DNA of 64,000 bases, taken from contig NZ_JAANTH010000001.1 in assembly GCF_011734195.1 (NCBI RefSeq), positions 1,488,001 to 1,552,000 on the forward strand, written 5' to 3'. The notes beneath the pieces are model-generated. The model saw nothing but the letters and a program-made list of their open reading frames with translations, did no database searches and had not been told where the DNA came from. Below, one piece after another: positions 40,474 to 48,740 of this stretch (position 1 is its first letter; every line of letters begins with the position of its first letter). This DNA is from Halobacterium sp. R2-5 (GTDB lineage: Archaea; Halobacteriota; Halobacteria; Halobacteriales; Halobacteriaceae). The position numbers and the translations under genes were made by a program.

Positions 40474-42477
40474 ATGGATATGTCCGACCAAGATTCCGAC
40501 GTGGAGCTCGAGGCCCGACTCCCCGAGGGGGAGGTCTTCGAGCCCCCGGAGTCGTTCGTCGAGCAGGCGAACGTCTCCGACCCCGGCATCTACGACGAGT
40601 TCGAAGAGAACTGGCCGGAGTGCTGGGAGCGCGCCGCCGACCACCTCACGTGGGACGAGGAGTACGACACCGTCCTCGACGACTCCGAACCCCCGTTCTA
40701 CGAGTGGTTCACTGGCGGCGAACTGAACGCGAGCTACAACTGCATCGACCGGCACGTAGAGGACGGCCGCGGCGACGAAGTAGCCATCGAGTGGGTAGGC
40801 GAACCCACCGACGAGACGCGGACCTACACGTACTCGGAGCTCCAGCGCGAGGTCGAGGAGTTCGCGGCCGCGCTCCGGGACCGCGGCGTGGAGGAGGACG
40901 ACATCGTCACCCTCTACATGCCGATGATTCCGGAACTCCCGATCGCCATGTTGGCGTGCGCGCGCATCGGTGCGCCCCACTCCGTCGTCTTCGCGGGCTT
41001 CTCCGCGGACGCCCTCGCGACCCGGATGAACTCCGCGGACTCGGAGTACCTCGTGACCTGCGACGGCTACTACCGCCGCGGCGACCCGCTCGACCACCTC
41101 GACAAGGCCAACGAGGGCCTCGAGGGCGTCGACCACGAGGTCAGCGACGTGTTCGTCGTCGACCGCCTCGGCGACGACGGCTTCGGCCACGACCTCGCGG
41201 ACAACCAGACCGACTACGACGACCTCGTCGCGGAGTACGAGGGCGCCGAAGTCGAGCCGGTGTCCCGGGACGCCGAGGACATGCTGTTCCTGATGTACAC
41301 GTCGGGGACCACCGGGAAGCCGAAGGGCGTCAAGCACACGACGGGCGGGTATCTGTCGTACGCGGCGTGGACGAGCCACGCCGTCCTGGACATCAAGCCC
41401 GAGGACACGTACTGGTGTTCGGCCGACATCGGCTGGATCACCGGCCACTCGTACATCGTCTACGGACCGCTCGCGCTCGGCACCACCTCCGTGATGTACG
41501 AGGGCACCCCGGACTACCCCGAGAAGGACCGCCTCTGGGAGATCGTCGAGGACTACGACGTCACCCAGCTGTACACCGCGCCCACGGCGATTCGCGCGTT
41601 CATGAAGTGGGGCAAGCAGTACCCCGACCAGCACGACCTCTCGAGCCTGCGGCTGCTGGGGACGGTCGGCGAACCCATCAACCCGCGCGCGTGGAAGTGG
41701 TACTACACCCACATCGGTGACGAGGACTGTCCGGTGGTAGACACGTGGTGGCAGACCGAGACCGGCGGCATGATGGTGACCACCCTGCCCGGCGTCGGCG
41801 ACATGAAACCCGGCTCCGCGGGCCCGCCGCTCCCGGGCATCGACGCGAACATCGTCGACACCACGGGCGAGAAGATCAGCGCCGGCGAGGCCGGCTACCT
41901 CACGATCGACAACCCGTGGCCCGGGATGCTGCGGACGCTGTACGACAACGACGAGCGCTTCGTCGACGAGTACTGGACCGAGTACTCGGACACGGACAGC
42001 AGTGACTCCGAGGACTGGGTGTACTTCCCCGAAGACGGCGCGAAGATCGACGAGGACGGCTACATCACCGTGCTCGGGCGCGTCGACGACGTCGTCAACG
42101 TCTCCGGGCACCGCCTCGGGACGATGGAGATCGAGTCCGCCATCGTCGGCGTCGAGGGCGTCGCGGAAGCCGCCGTCGTCGGCGGCGACCACGACATCAA
42201 GGGTGAAGCCGTCTACGCGTACGTCATCACGGAGGACGGCTACGACGGAGACGAGGACCTCCGCGAGCGCATCGTCGCCGGTGTCGAGGACGCCATCGGC
42301 CCCATCGCGCGCCCGGAGGAAGTCGTGTTCACGTCGGAGCTGCCGAAGACCCGGTCCGGGAAGATCATGCGTCGGCTGCTCGAGGACATCGCCAACGGCG
42401 AGGAGCTCGGCAACACGTCGACGCTGCGGAACCCCGACGTCGTCGAGGACATCCAGGCGAAGGTCTCCGACGACTAA
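40474..42477 (+). CDS. acs: Acetyl-CoA synthetase (AMP-forming), copy 2
   Basis: 667 aa from ATG 40474; ATG 40480 (MSDQDSD) is an equally good start. Same landmarks as copy 1: FVEQANVSDPGI, GGELNASYNCIDRHV, the A3 loop TSGTTGKPKGVKHT with both usual lysines, GWITGHSYIVYGPL, GTVGEPINPRAWKWYY, DTWWQTETGGMMVTT, and LPKTRSGKIMRRLL with the acyl-adenylate lysine. It lies upstream of an Na+/solute symporter unit, so acetate uptake and activation sit together. Long blocks are identical in DNA to copy 1, indicating recent exchange between the copies. Confidence 0.95.
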   Translation: MDMSDQDSDVELEARLPEGEVFEPPESFVEQANVSDPGIYDEFEENWPECWERAADHLTWDEEYDTVLDDSEPPFYEWFTGGELNASYNCIDRHVEDGRGDEVAIEWVGEPTDETRTYTYSELQREVEEFAAALRDRGVEEDDIVTLYMPMIPELPIAMLACARIGAPHSVVFAGFSADALATRMNSADSEYLVTCDGYYRRGDPLDHLDKANEGLEGVDHEVSDVFVVDRLGDDGFGHDLADNQTDYDDLVAEYEGAEVEPVSRDAEDMLFLMYTSGTTGKPKGVKHTTGGYLSYAAWTSHAVLDIKPEDTYWCSADIGWITGHSYIVYGPLALGTTSVMYEGTPDYPEKDRLWEIVEDYDVTQLYTAPTAIRAFMKWGKQYPDQHDLSSLRLLGTVGEPINPRAWKWYYTHIGDEDCPVVDTWWQTETGGMMVTTLPGVGDMKPGSAGPPLPGIDANIVDTTGEKISAGEAGYLTIDNPWPGMLRTLYDNDERFVDEYWTEYSDTDSSDSEDWVYFPEDGAKIDEDGYITVLGRVDDVVNVSGHRLGTMEIESAIVGVEGVAEAAVVGGDHDIKGEAVYAYVITEDGYDGDEDLRERIVAGVEDAIGPIARPEEVVFTSELPKTRSGKIMRRLLEDIANGEELGNTSTLRNPDVVEDIQAKVSDD

Positions 42478-42499
42478 CCACGCACTTCGTTTTCGCACT

Positions 42500-42550
42500 G
42501 ACACACTCACTGAGACGACACACTGACTACAACGACACACCGCAAACTAT
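42500..42550 (+). repeat. Three imperfect 17-nt repeats at the symporter start
   Basis: GACACAC begins at 42500, 42517 and 42534, an exact period of 17. The first two units match at 13 of 17 positions; the third is less similar and runs into the ATG at 42549. Placement in the leader suggests a regulatory or spacer function. Confidence 0.4.
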
Positions 42551-42956
42551 GACAGACAACGACACGCAAGACACGACCGACGCGTCGACCGCCGAACCGG
42601 ACGGCGGCGCGGTGGCTGGCAGGCGCCAGTCACAGGAGAGCACGGACTATCTCACGTCCGAAGTGAACCTGCTGCAGCCGAGCACGCCGTTCATGCGCGA
42701 CCACCTCCGCGTCATCTGGACGGGGTTCGTCGTCTGGGCGGTCATCGTCTTCGGCCCGGTGACCGCGACGGCGGTCGCCCCCGGCGTGATGACGACGACG
42801 ATGCCGATCATCGGCTTCCCGCTGCACTACTTCCTCGTCGCCATCGGCGCGCCCGGCGGCGCGCTGATTCTCGCGTTCTGGTACGCGCGCAAGCGCGACG
42901 CCCTAGACGAGAAGTACGGCATCGACCACGGGACTGACGGAGGGGTCTCCGAATGA
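42549..42956 (+). CDS. DUF4212 family symporter small subunit
   Basis: 135 aa. A disordered N-terminus of about 45 residues is followed by two helices: VIWTGFVVWAVIVFGPVTATAV and FPLHYFLVAIGAPGGALILAFWY. The P-L-x-[YW]-F-L-x-x-x-x-x-x-x-x-F-[IVL]-x-L-x-x-x-Y pattern and the C-terminal YARKRDALDEKYGI are DUF4212 hallmarks. This family always accompanies a sodium:solute symporter. The stop overlaps the next start by four bases (ATGA at 42953-42956). Confidence 0.9.
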   Translation: MTDNDTQDTTDASTAEPDGGAVAGRRQSQESTDYLTSEVNLLQPSTPFMRDHLRVIWTGFVVWAVIVFGPVTATAVAPGVMTTTMPIIGFPLHYFLVAIGAPGGALILAFWYARKRDALDEKYGIDHGTDGGVSE

Positions 42957-44647
42957 CGGACGTATTCTCAGTCGCGGGCAGCGCGGTCGCACAGTCCGGC
43001 CTCCTCCCCGAGGGGCTGAACGTCTCGTTCAAGGCGCTGCCCGCCGTCATGGTGACGGCGATGCTGCTGCTGTTCCTCGTCATCGGCTACGTGTTCAAGG
43101 TCGCCGACACCGAGGGCATGTGGGTCGCCGGGCGCTCCATCGGGAACGTCGAGAACGGCATGGCCATCGGCGCGAACTGGATGTCCGCGGCGTCCTATCT
43201 CGGCATGGCGGCGCTCATCGCCACGTCCGGGTTCTACGGGCTCTCGTTCGTCGTCGGCTGGTCGACCGGGTACTTCATCCTGCTCATCTTCATGGCCGCC
43301 CAGATGCGGCGGTTCGGGAAGTACACCGCGCCGGACTTCGTCGGCGACCGCTTCAACTCCGACACCGCGCGCGCCATCGCCGCGGTCACCACGTTCCTCA
43401 TCGGGTTCGTGTACGCCATCGGGCAGGCCCGCGGCATGGGCCTCGTCGGCCTCTACATCTTCGGCGACATCGGCCTCCCCGGGCTCTCCGGCTACCAGTC
43501 GATGGTCGTCCTCATGATGGCCATCACGGTCGGGTACCTCACGCTCTCGGGGATGCTCGGCGCGACGAAGAACATGGCCGTCCAGTACGTCATCCTCATC
43601 CTGGCGTTCCTCTCGGCGGTGTACGTCGTCGGGTTCGTCAACGGCTACTCGACCGTGCTCCCGCAGATCGAGTACGGCGCGATGTTCAGCCAGTTGGCCA
43701 GCGAGTTCAGTGAGCCGTTCGTCAACGGCGGCTTCTACCTCTGGATAGCCACCGCGTTCTCACTCGTCGTGGGGACGTGTGGGTTGCCACACGTGCTCGT
43801 GCGGTTCTACACCGTGGAGAACGAGCGCACCGCCCGCTGGTCGACCGTCTGGGGGCTCGGCTTCATCCTCCTGCTGTACCTCGGGTCGCCCGCGCTCGCG
43901 GCGTTCGGTACCGACCTCTACGCAGAGAACATCGGTCCGGTGTACGGCGACCCCGGCATGACGACCGCCGCCGGTGACGTCATCGTCGTGCTCGCCGCGC
44001 AGCTGTCGAACCTCCCGACGTGGTTCGTCGGCCTCGTCGCGGCCGGCGGCATCGCGGCCGCCATCGCGACGGTCGCCGGCCTGTTCATCGCGGGCTCGTC
44101 GGCGATCTCCCACGACATCTACGCGAACATCATCAACGAGGACGCCACGCAGCGCCAGCAGGTGCTCGTCGGCCGCCTCAGCATCGTCGCGCTCGGCGTC
44201 ATCACGACGCTCGCCGCGCTCGACCCCGCGGCGCCCATCGCGGCGCTCGTGTCGTACGCGTTCTCGCTGGCCGGCGCCGTGCTGTTCCCGATGTTCTTCC
44301 TCGGGCTCTGGTGGGAGAACACGAACCGCCAGGGCGCCCTCGCGGGCATGACCACCGGGCTCACCATCTGGGCGATCCCGATGATCAACGAAGTGCTACC
44401 GGCGTACGGCTTCTTCAGCGGCGCGACGAACGCCAACGGCGTGCTGTCCGCGGCCATCGCGCAGTGGGTGCCCGCAATCGGCTCCGCGCTCGTCGCGGTG
44501 CCGATCGTGTTCGCGGTGACTATCGCCGTCTCGCTGGTAACGTCCGAGCCGGACATGGAGACCAAGAAGATGGTCCGGCAGTGCCACAGCCCCGAGCCGA
44601 TGCGCAAGCAGCAGAGCGCCGAAGACGCAGTGAGCTCTGACGACTAA
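42953..44647 (+). CDS. Sodium/solute symporter (SSS family, acetate permease-like)
   Basis: 564 aa with about thirteen helices. SSS features: the N-terminal VIGYVFKVADTEGMWVAGRSIGNVENGMAIGANWMSAASYLG region, split by helix 1, the Na+ region around GTCGLPHVLVRFYTVENERTAR, and GSSAISHDIYANII. It resembles the ActP/VC_2705 branch that imports short carboxylates such as acetate or lactate with sodium. Position after two acs genes supports acetate, though lactate is equally possible. Translationally coupled to DUF4212 upstream and UspA downstream (TAATG at 44647). Confidence 0.9.
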   Translation: MTDVFSVAGSAVAQSGLLPEGLNVSFKALPAVMVTAMLLLFLVIGYVFKVADTEGMWVAGRSIGNVENGMAIGANWMSAASYLGMAALIATSGFYGLSFVVGWSTGYFILLIFMAAQMRRFGKYTAPDFVGDRFNSDTARAIAAVTTFLIGFVYAIGQARGMGLVGLYIFGDIGLPGLSGYQSMVVLMMAITVGYLTLSGMLGATKNMAVQYVILILAFLSAVYVVGFVNGYSTVLPQIEYGAMFSQLASEFSEPFVNGGFYLWIATAFSLVVGTCGLPHVLVRFYTVENERTARWSTVWGLGFILLLYLGSPALAAFGTDLYAENIGPVYGDPGMTTAAGDVIVVLAAQLSNLPTWFVGLVAAGGIAAAIATVAGLFIAGSSAISHDIYANIINEDATQRQQVLVGRLSIVALGVITTLAALDPAAPIAALVSYAFSLAGAVLFPMFFLGLWWENTNRQGALAGMTTGLTIWAIPMINEVLPAYGFFSGATNANGVLSAAIAQWVPAIGSALVAVPIVFAVTIAVSLVTSEPDMETKKMVRQCHSPEPMRKQQSAEDAVSSDD

Positions 44648-45114
44648 TGTACGACAACATCCTCGTTCCGACGGACGGTAGTGCGGCATCCCGCAGCGCG
44701 GTCGACCAGGCCGTCGACCTCGCAGAGAAGTACGACGCGACCGTACACGCGCTGTACGTCTTCGACATCGACGCCACGAACCTCGCGCTCGGCACCGAGC
44801 AGGTCGAGCGCATCCGCCGCGGAAAGCTCGACGAGATGCCAGAGGTGCGCGAGAAAGCCGACGAGGCGACCGGCTACGTCGCCCGCATCGCCGGCGACCA
44901 CGGCGTGCCCGTCGAGGAGCACGTCACCGCCGGCGAGCCCGCGCGCGCCATCCGGAAGTTCGTCGAGGACAACGACGTCGACCTCGTCGTGATGGGGAGT
45001 CACGGGCGCTCCGGGCTCTCCCGCGTCGTCCTCGGCAGCGTCGCCGAGAAAGTGCTGCGTCGCACCCGGCTACCGGTGCTGGTCGTCGACGCCAGCGGAG
45101 ACAACGAGGACTGA
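44647..45114 (+). CDS. Universal stress protein UspA family
   Basis: 155 aa. A UspA fold: MYDNILVPTDGSAASRSAVDQAV at the start and the nucleotide-binding MGSHGRSGLSRVVLGSVAEKVL (G-2x-G-9x-G-[ST]) at the end. Members bind ATP and often regulate a partner membrane transporter. The ATG shares one base with the symporter stop (TAATG), so it is translated with the symporter and probably modulates it. Confidence 0.9.
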   Translation: MYDNILVPTDGSAASRSAVDQAVDLAEKYDATVHALYVFDIDATNLALGTEQVERIRRGKLDEMPEVREKADEATGYVARIAGDHGVPVEEHVTAGEPARAIRKFVEDNDVDLVVMGSHGRSGLSRVVLGSVAEKVLRRTRLPVLVVDASGDNED

Positions 45115-45164
45115 GACACCGATATGAACGCGACGACAAAACAGACGGCGACGGGGGCCGACCG

Positions 45165-45377
45165 GTGAGCGTCCTCAACGCCATCCGCGACCACGTCGTC
45201 GAACACCACGACGGCATGCTGTTCGACATGGTGTTCGCCGTCGGGTGGGTGACGATCGTCTCGCTGCTGTTCGAGACGTTCGACGCGCCCCAGCTGGTGT
45301 ACTACGGCGCGCTCGCGGCCGGCGTCGTCGCCTACTTCGGGTTCGTCTACTCGCTGAAGCTCGCGAAAGAACAGTAG
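45165..45377 (+). CDS. Small haloarchaeal two-helix membrane protein
   Basis: 70 aa from GTG 45165. Two hydrophobic segments: MLFDMVFAVGWVTIVSLLF and LVYYGALAAGVVAYFGFVYSLKLAK. It follows UspA by 50 bp and probably belongs to the symporter transcript. A 14-codon frame (45124-45168) ends in a GTGA overlap with this start, which could couple its translation. Function unknown. Confidence 0.6.
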   Translation: MSVLNAIRDHVVEHHDGMLFDMVFAVGWVTIVSLLFETFDAPQLVYYGALAAGVVAYFGFVYSLKLAKEQ

Positions 45378-45388
45378 CCCGACCGCCG

Positions 45389-45394
45389 TTTTTT
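45389..45394 (+). terminator. Oligo-T terminator after the symporter operon
   Basis: Six consecutive T residues after a GC-rich GACCGCCG stretch, 12 bases past the stop of the 70-aa gene. Archaeal termination commonly uses such T-tracts. It overlaps the first stop base of the convergent DoxX gene. Confidence 0.4.
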
Positions 45395-45948
45395 CACCCG
45401 AGGATGTACCGCATCCAGGGGTAACGCTCGACGAGCGTCTCGCCGCCGACGTCGTAGTTCTCGACGTAGGAGTCCAGCCCGAGGATGCGCCCGGCGCCGA
45501 ACGCCGCCACGGAGAGGAACACGAGCATGTACGCGAAGTCGCCGTTGATGTAGCCGTGGGCGACGTCCCAGTTGCCGAGGTAGAACATGAGCATCATGAA
45601 CGCGCCCCAGAACGCCGCGAGGCGGGTCAGGAGGCCCACGATGAGGCCGAGGCCGATGAGGACTTCTCCCCACGGGACGGCGACGTTCACGAAGTCGACG
45701 AACCACGGCGTCTCGCCCATCGCGACGAAGAGGTCCGCGACCGGACTGCCGTTCGCGGGCGGCGCGTTCTGCAGGTAGCCGGCGGCGCTGAAGCTGCCGG
45801 ACAGCACTTTGTCGGCGCCGCTCCAGAGGAACGCGACGCCCATCATCAGCCGGAGCGCGAGGATGAACCAGACGCTCAGCGAGTGGAGTTTCCCGGTGGC
45901 CGTGAAGCCGCCGACCGTGCTCTCGAGTCTGTGTTCTCGGGTGGACAT
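45394..45948 (-). CDS. DoxX family membrane protein
   Basis: 184 aa with four helices. DoxX features: WFILALRLMMGVAFLWSGADKVL, then a loop and FVNVAVPWGEVLIGLGLIVGLLTRLAAFWGAFMMLMFYLG, and NGDFAYMLVFLSVAAFGAGRILGLD. DoxX proteins associate with quinol oxidation or membrane redox enzymes in some organisms; the role here is not clear. Its promoter region contains an inverted GTTTG...CAAAC repeat and an AT-rich TATA-like stretch about 34-41 nt upstream. Confidence 0.88.
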   Translation of the reverse strand: MSTREHRLESTVGGFTATGKLHSLSVWFILALRLMMGVAFLWSGADKVLSGSFSAAGYLQNAPPANGSPVADLFVAMGETPWFVDFVNVAVPWGEVLIGLGLIVGLLTRLAAFWGAFMMLMFYLGNWDVAHGYINGDFAYMLVFLSVAAFGAGRILGLDSYVENYDVGGETLVERYPWMRYILG

Positions 45949-46519
45949 GAGTGTTTGAAACCAAACTCCCCACCCCCATTAAAACAATGGCTGGTTCTCG
46001 GGATATTGGAGGACTACACGCCGAATCTGGTTTCTCGCGATTCATTCACGCGCGCGTCGGCCCCCGAAAGTTCTCGCACAGTCGCCGGAAGACCTACGAA
46101 TTACCAGATATCGATACAGTGTGTATAAATTATATAGATCCCGACTGGAGCGCTCTGCCGGATCGAGGAGTGGGCGGCCGGCGGTCCGACAGCTCGGCCA
46201 CAGGTGGCAAAGCGGGTGCGAGAGGACTCGCTCCGAGTTCGAGATCTCGCACGCAGTTCGGTTGTCGTTCTGGAGTTCAGAGACGACGATACACCGTCAA
46301 TAGGTAGATATTCCACCTAGCTACACTGCTTCAAACTGTCCCTCATGCCCGAGTTCACGACTTCGGAATCTATCCGAGCGCCGTCCGCAGTCCGGGACGA
46401 GTTAGCTCGCGCAGCCAGTGGGTATGCTCGAACTAGCCCCCGCGATTTCGCATAACTATGGATATGCTACGCGGAAAATACCAGATGTTGGACTATACTG
46501 CGTGGCGGGCGGGTGAGCC
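45949..46519. other. AT-rich gene-free stretch with promoter-like elements
   Basis: 571 bases, clearly more AT-rich than its surroundings and without a credible gene. GTTTGaaacCAAAC (45953-45966) is an inverted repeat near the DoxX start, with a TTTTAAT-like minus-strand box (45982-45990). A TATAAATTATATAG run (46125-46138) is a strong TATA-like element with no gene behind it. TAGGT/ACCTA inverted arms (46301-46305, 46315-46319) occur further on. It marks the boundary of the sugar-acid island. Confidence 0.5.
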
Positions 46520-47563
46520 CTATTCGAGGGACTTCAGCATCCCCTTGAGGTAGCCGACCGTGTACGAGCGGCCGAGCGTGCTGCCGAACTCCCAGTCGGT
46601 CTCGCCCTCCATCAGCGGGACGTGGTCCGGAGTCATCACGCCCGTGAACCCGACCTCGTCGAGGGCCTTCACGACCTCGTACTCGTCGAAGTTTCCGGCC
46701 TCGTCGTCGACGAACGTCTCGTGGAACTCGGGGACGGTGCCGACGACGTCCCGGAAGTGCGCGTAGACGATGTCGTCGCCGCCGAAGTGCCGGATGACGT
46801 CGGGGAGGTCCTCGCCCATCTCCGACCAGCAGCCCATCCCGAGTTTGAGGCCGTGGTTGTCGCTGGGGTGGACGTCGAGCGCGCGCTCGAAGTTCTCGCG
46901 GTTCCGGAACAGGAGCGGAATCCCGAACAGCTGTTCGACGGGCGGGTCGCTGGGGTGGACGCCGAGTTTCACGCCCGCTTCCTCAGCGACGGGGACGACC
47001 TCGTGGAGGAACTCCTCGTAGCGCTCCCACATCTCTTCCTCCGTGACTTCGCGGTCGGGGCCGCTGCGGGAGTCCTCGTCGAAGTCGTCGATATAGAACG
47101 CCGAGGCCTTCGCGTCGCCGCGGATCGAGTGCTCGCGCGTGGTGCGGACCGCGCCGTCGGGCGGGTGGCCGCTGTACCCGAGCACGTGGATGCCCGCCGC
47201 GCCCATGTTCCGGATGGTCTCCGTGACGACGTCGAGTTGGGCCTGACGGTCGCCGTCGTTCAGGAGGATCTCGTAGAGGGGGACCGGCATCTTCTCGACG
47301 CCGTACAGCCGGAGGCCGGCGTCGTTCGCCCGGTCCCGCAGGTCGACGAGTTCGGCCTCGGACCACGCCTCGCCGAGCGGGAGCGCCGAGTCGAACCCCT
47401 CGTGGCGGTGGGGTGTGAGCAGCACGTCGTCGACGCCGAGCTGGGCGGCGAACCGCAGGAAGTCCTCAGTCGCGGGCTTGTACGTGCCGATAGCGACGCG
47501 CATCGTCTTCGGGTCGGCCTGGACGGCCTCGTGTGAGTCCTCGCCGTCGTTCCTGGATGCCAT
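46520..47563 (-). CDS. Mannonate dehydratase-like protein (UxuA family)
   Basis: 347 aa, TIM-barrel. Family features: VGTYKPATEDFLRFAAQLGVDDVLL-type start (here IGTYKPATEDFLRFAAQ), GVEKMPVPLYEILLN, VHPSDPPVEQLFGIP, LGMGCWSEMG (metal-site Cys), YAHFRDVVGTVPEFHETFVDDEAGNFDE and MTPDHVPLM. UxuA removes water from D-mannonate to give 2-keto-3-deoxy-gluconate. It is the outermost gene of the sugar-acid cluster and has its own promoter (CCTTTAACC on the minus strand, centred about 28 nt upstream). An inverted repeat lies 97-120 nt upstream. Confidence 0.85.
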   Translation of the reverse strand: MASRNDGEDSHEAVQADPKTMRVAIGTYKPATEDFLRFAAQLGVDDVLLTPHRHEGFDSALPLGEAWSEAELVDLRDRANDAGLRLYGVEKMPVPLYEILLNDGDRQAQLDVVTETIRNMGAAGIHVLGYSGHPPDGAVRTTREHSIRGDAKASAFYIDDFDEDSRSGPDREVTEEEMWERYEEFLHEVVPVAEEAGVKLGVHPSDPPVEQLFGIPLLFRNRENFERALDVHPSDNHGLKLGMGCWSEMGEDLPDVIRHFGGDDIVYAHFRDVVGTVPEFHETFVDDEAGNFDEYEVVKALDEVGFTGVMTPDHVPLMEGETDWEFGSTLGRSYTVGYLKGMLKSLE

Positions 47564-47587
47564 AACTCACCGAAGGCAGGTCCGTCG

Positions 47588-47594
47588 GTTAAAG
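47588..47594 (-). promoter_or_regulatory. TATA-like box of the mannonate dehydratase gene
   Basis: On the minus strand CCTTTAACC is centred about 28 nt before the start at 47563, consistent with leaderless transcription. Confidence 0.5.
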
Positions 47595-47659
47595 GTTTAG
47601 CCGGGCCCCCGCCGGCTCCGACCGAGCGAACGCACGGAGTGACCTGACCACATCGAAAT

Positions 47660-47683
47660 AATAACAAAAGTACGACTGTTATT
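47660..47683. promoter_or_regulatory. Inverted repeat upstream of the mannonate dehydratase gene
   Basis: AATAACA (47660-47666) and TGTTATT (47677-47683) are exact inverted arms with 10 nt between. The gap between this gene and the IclR regulator gene (47564-47838) has no gene. The site is a good candidate operator for the IclR regulator encoded next to it (inference). A second weaker pair, GACAT/ATGTC, is at 47746-47761. Confidence 0.4.
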
Positions 47684-47838
47684 TCTTGTCTCTGGAGGTG
47701 GTCCCAGTTCAGATAGAAACGGAGCGAGGCCGGACATGTGCGTTCGACATACTCGAATGTCCTGATTACGCTACGGGTAGACACGGCCTAGCTTCGACGA
47801 GGTTGACACGCGGACGGAAATGACCGGAATCCGGCGGG

Positions 47839-48615
47839 TTACGAGTGCGCGATGTTGAGTTCGAGTTCGTTCGCCGCGCCGAGCAGGAGGTCCGGGAGCG
47901 CTTCCTCGAAGCGCTCGCCCTTCAGCCGGTGGCTGGGGCCGGTGACGCTGAGGCCGCCGATGACGTCGCCGTCCGGGTCGCAGATGGGGACGCCGGCGGC
48001 GTGCGTACCCTGGAGCGACTCCTCGCGGTTGAACGCGTAGCCACGCTCGCGGACTACTTCGAGTTCCTCGCGCAGTTCCTCGGGGTCGGTGATCGTGTGC
48101 TCGGTCACGGGCTCGAAGGACATGCGTTCGAGCATGTCGAATAGCTCCGGCTCGGGGAGTTCGGAGAGAATCGCCTTGCCGGCCGAGGCCGCGTACAGCG
48201 GGATGCGACTCCCGATACCGGGGTCGGTCCGGACCGCGTGGTCGCCGACCGAGCGCGCGAGGTACACCGCCATCCCGTGTTCCTCGACGAAGAACTGTGC
48301 GCGCTCGCCGGTCTCCTCGGCGATCTCCTCGACCTTCTCCCGGACGAGGTCGTACCCCCGGTAGCTGTTGCGCGCGGTCACGCCGACGTCGAGGAACTGG
48401 AGGCCGACGTAGTAGCCGTCGTCGCGCTCGACGACGTACTCCAGGTCTTCGAGCGTCCGCAAGTGCCGGTGGACAGTGCTCTTCGCGTAGTCGAGGTCCG
48501 CCGCGAGGTCCGCCAGCGACGTGCCCTGCTCGTCCGTGATGTATTCGACGATGTCGAACATCGTGCGCGCCGTCTGCACCGAGTCGGTCGGAGCGGCCCC
48601 GTTCGGTTCGTTCAT
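47839..48615 (-). CDS. IclR family transcriptional regulator
   Basis: 258 aa from ATG 48615 (MNEPNGAAPTDSVQTARTMF). The N-terminal winged helix has TSLADLAADLDYAKSTVHRHLRTLEDLEYV; the C-terminal effector domain has ARNSYRGYDLVREKVEEIAEETGER, IPLYAASAGKAILSEL and RGYAFNREESLQGTHAAGVPI. IclR proteins respond to small carbon compounds, often sugar acids. It is divergent from an MFS transporter, with 125 bp between starts, which is the usual setting for a local regulator of this catabolic cluster. Confidence 0.93.
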   Translation of the reverse strand: MNEPNGAAPTDSVQTARTMFDIVEYITDEQGTSLADLAADLDYAKSTVHRHLRTLEDLEYVVERDDGYYVGLQFLDVGVTARNSYRGYDLVREKVEEIAEETGERAQFFVEEHGMAVYLARSVGDHAVRTDPGIGSRIPLYAASAGKAILSELPEPELFDMLERMSFEPVTEHTITDPEELREELEVVRERGYAFNREESLQGTHAAGVPICDPDGDVIGGLSVTGPSHRLKGERFEEALPDLLLGAANELELNIAHS

Positions 48616-48640
48616 GGACGGGCGGTGCCCTTCCACCGAC

Positions 48641-48716
48641 AAAAATCATTCGACGGAGTCGAACGGCTACCCGGCCCACGTTCGGGCGCACGGTTCTCCC
48701 CCAAGGATACTTTTAA
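48641..48716. promoter_or_regulatory. Divergent promoters of the IclR and MFS genes
   Basis: On the minus strand GATTTTTG (48641-48648) is 26-33 nt before the IclR start (48615). On the plus strand TACTTTTAA (48708-48716) is 25-33 nt before the MFS GTG (48741). Both fit leaderless archaeal promoters. Confidence 0.55.
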
Positions 48717-48740
48717 TTCAGCGACGCGCGAGTCTCAGGT

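Noticed and set aside
40447-42540. 697-codon minus-strand frame antisense to acs copy 2, and a similar one antisense to acs copy 1 (36251-38383)
   Set aside because: Both follow from third-position GC bias opposite real genes; the products have low-complexity composition and no domain.
46101-46316. 71-codon minus-strand frame in the AT-rich gap
   Set aside because: Ser/Arg/Thr-rich product without family resemblance and with codon use unlike neighbouring genes.
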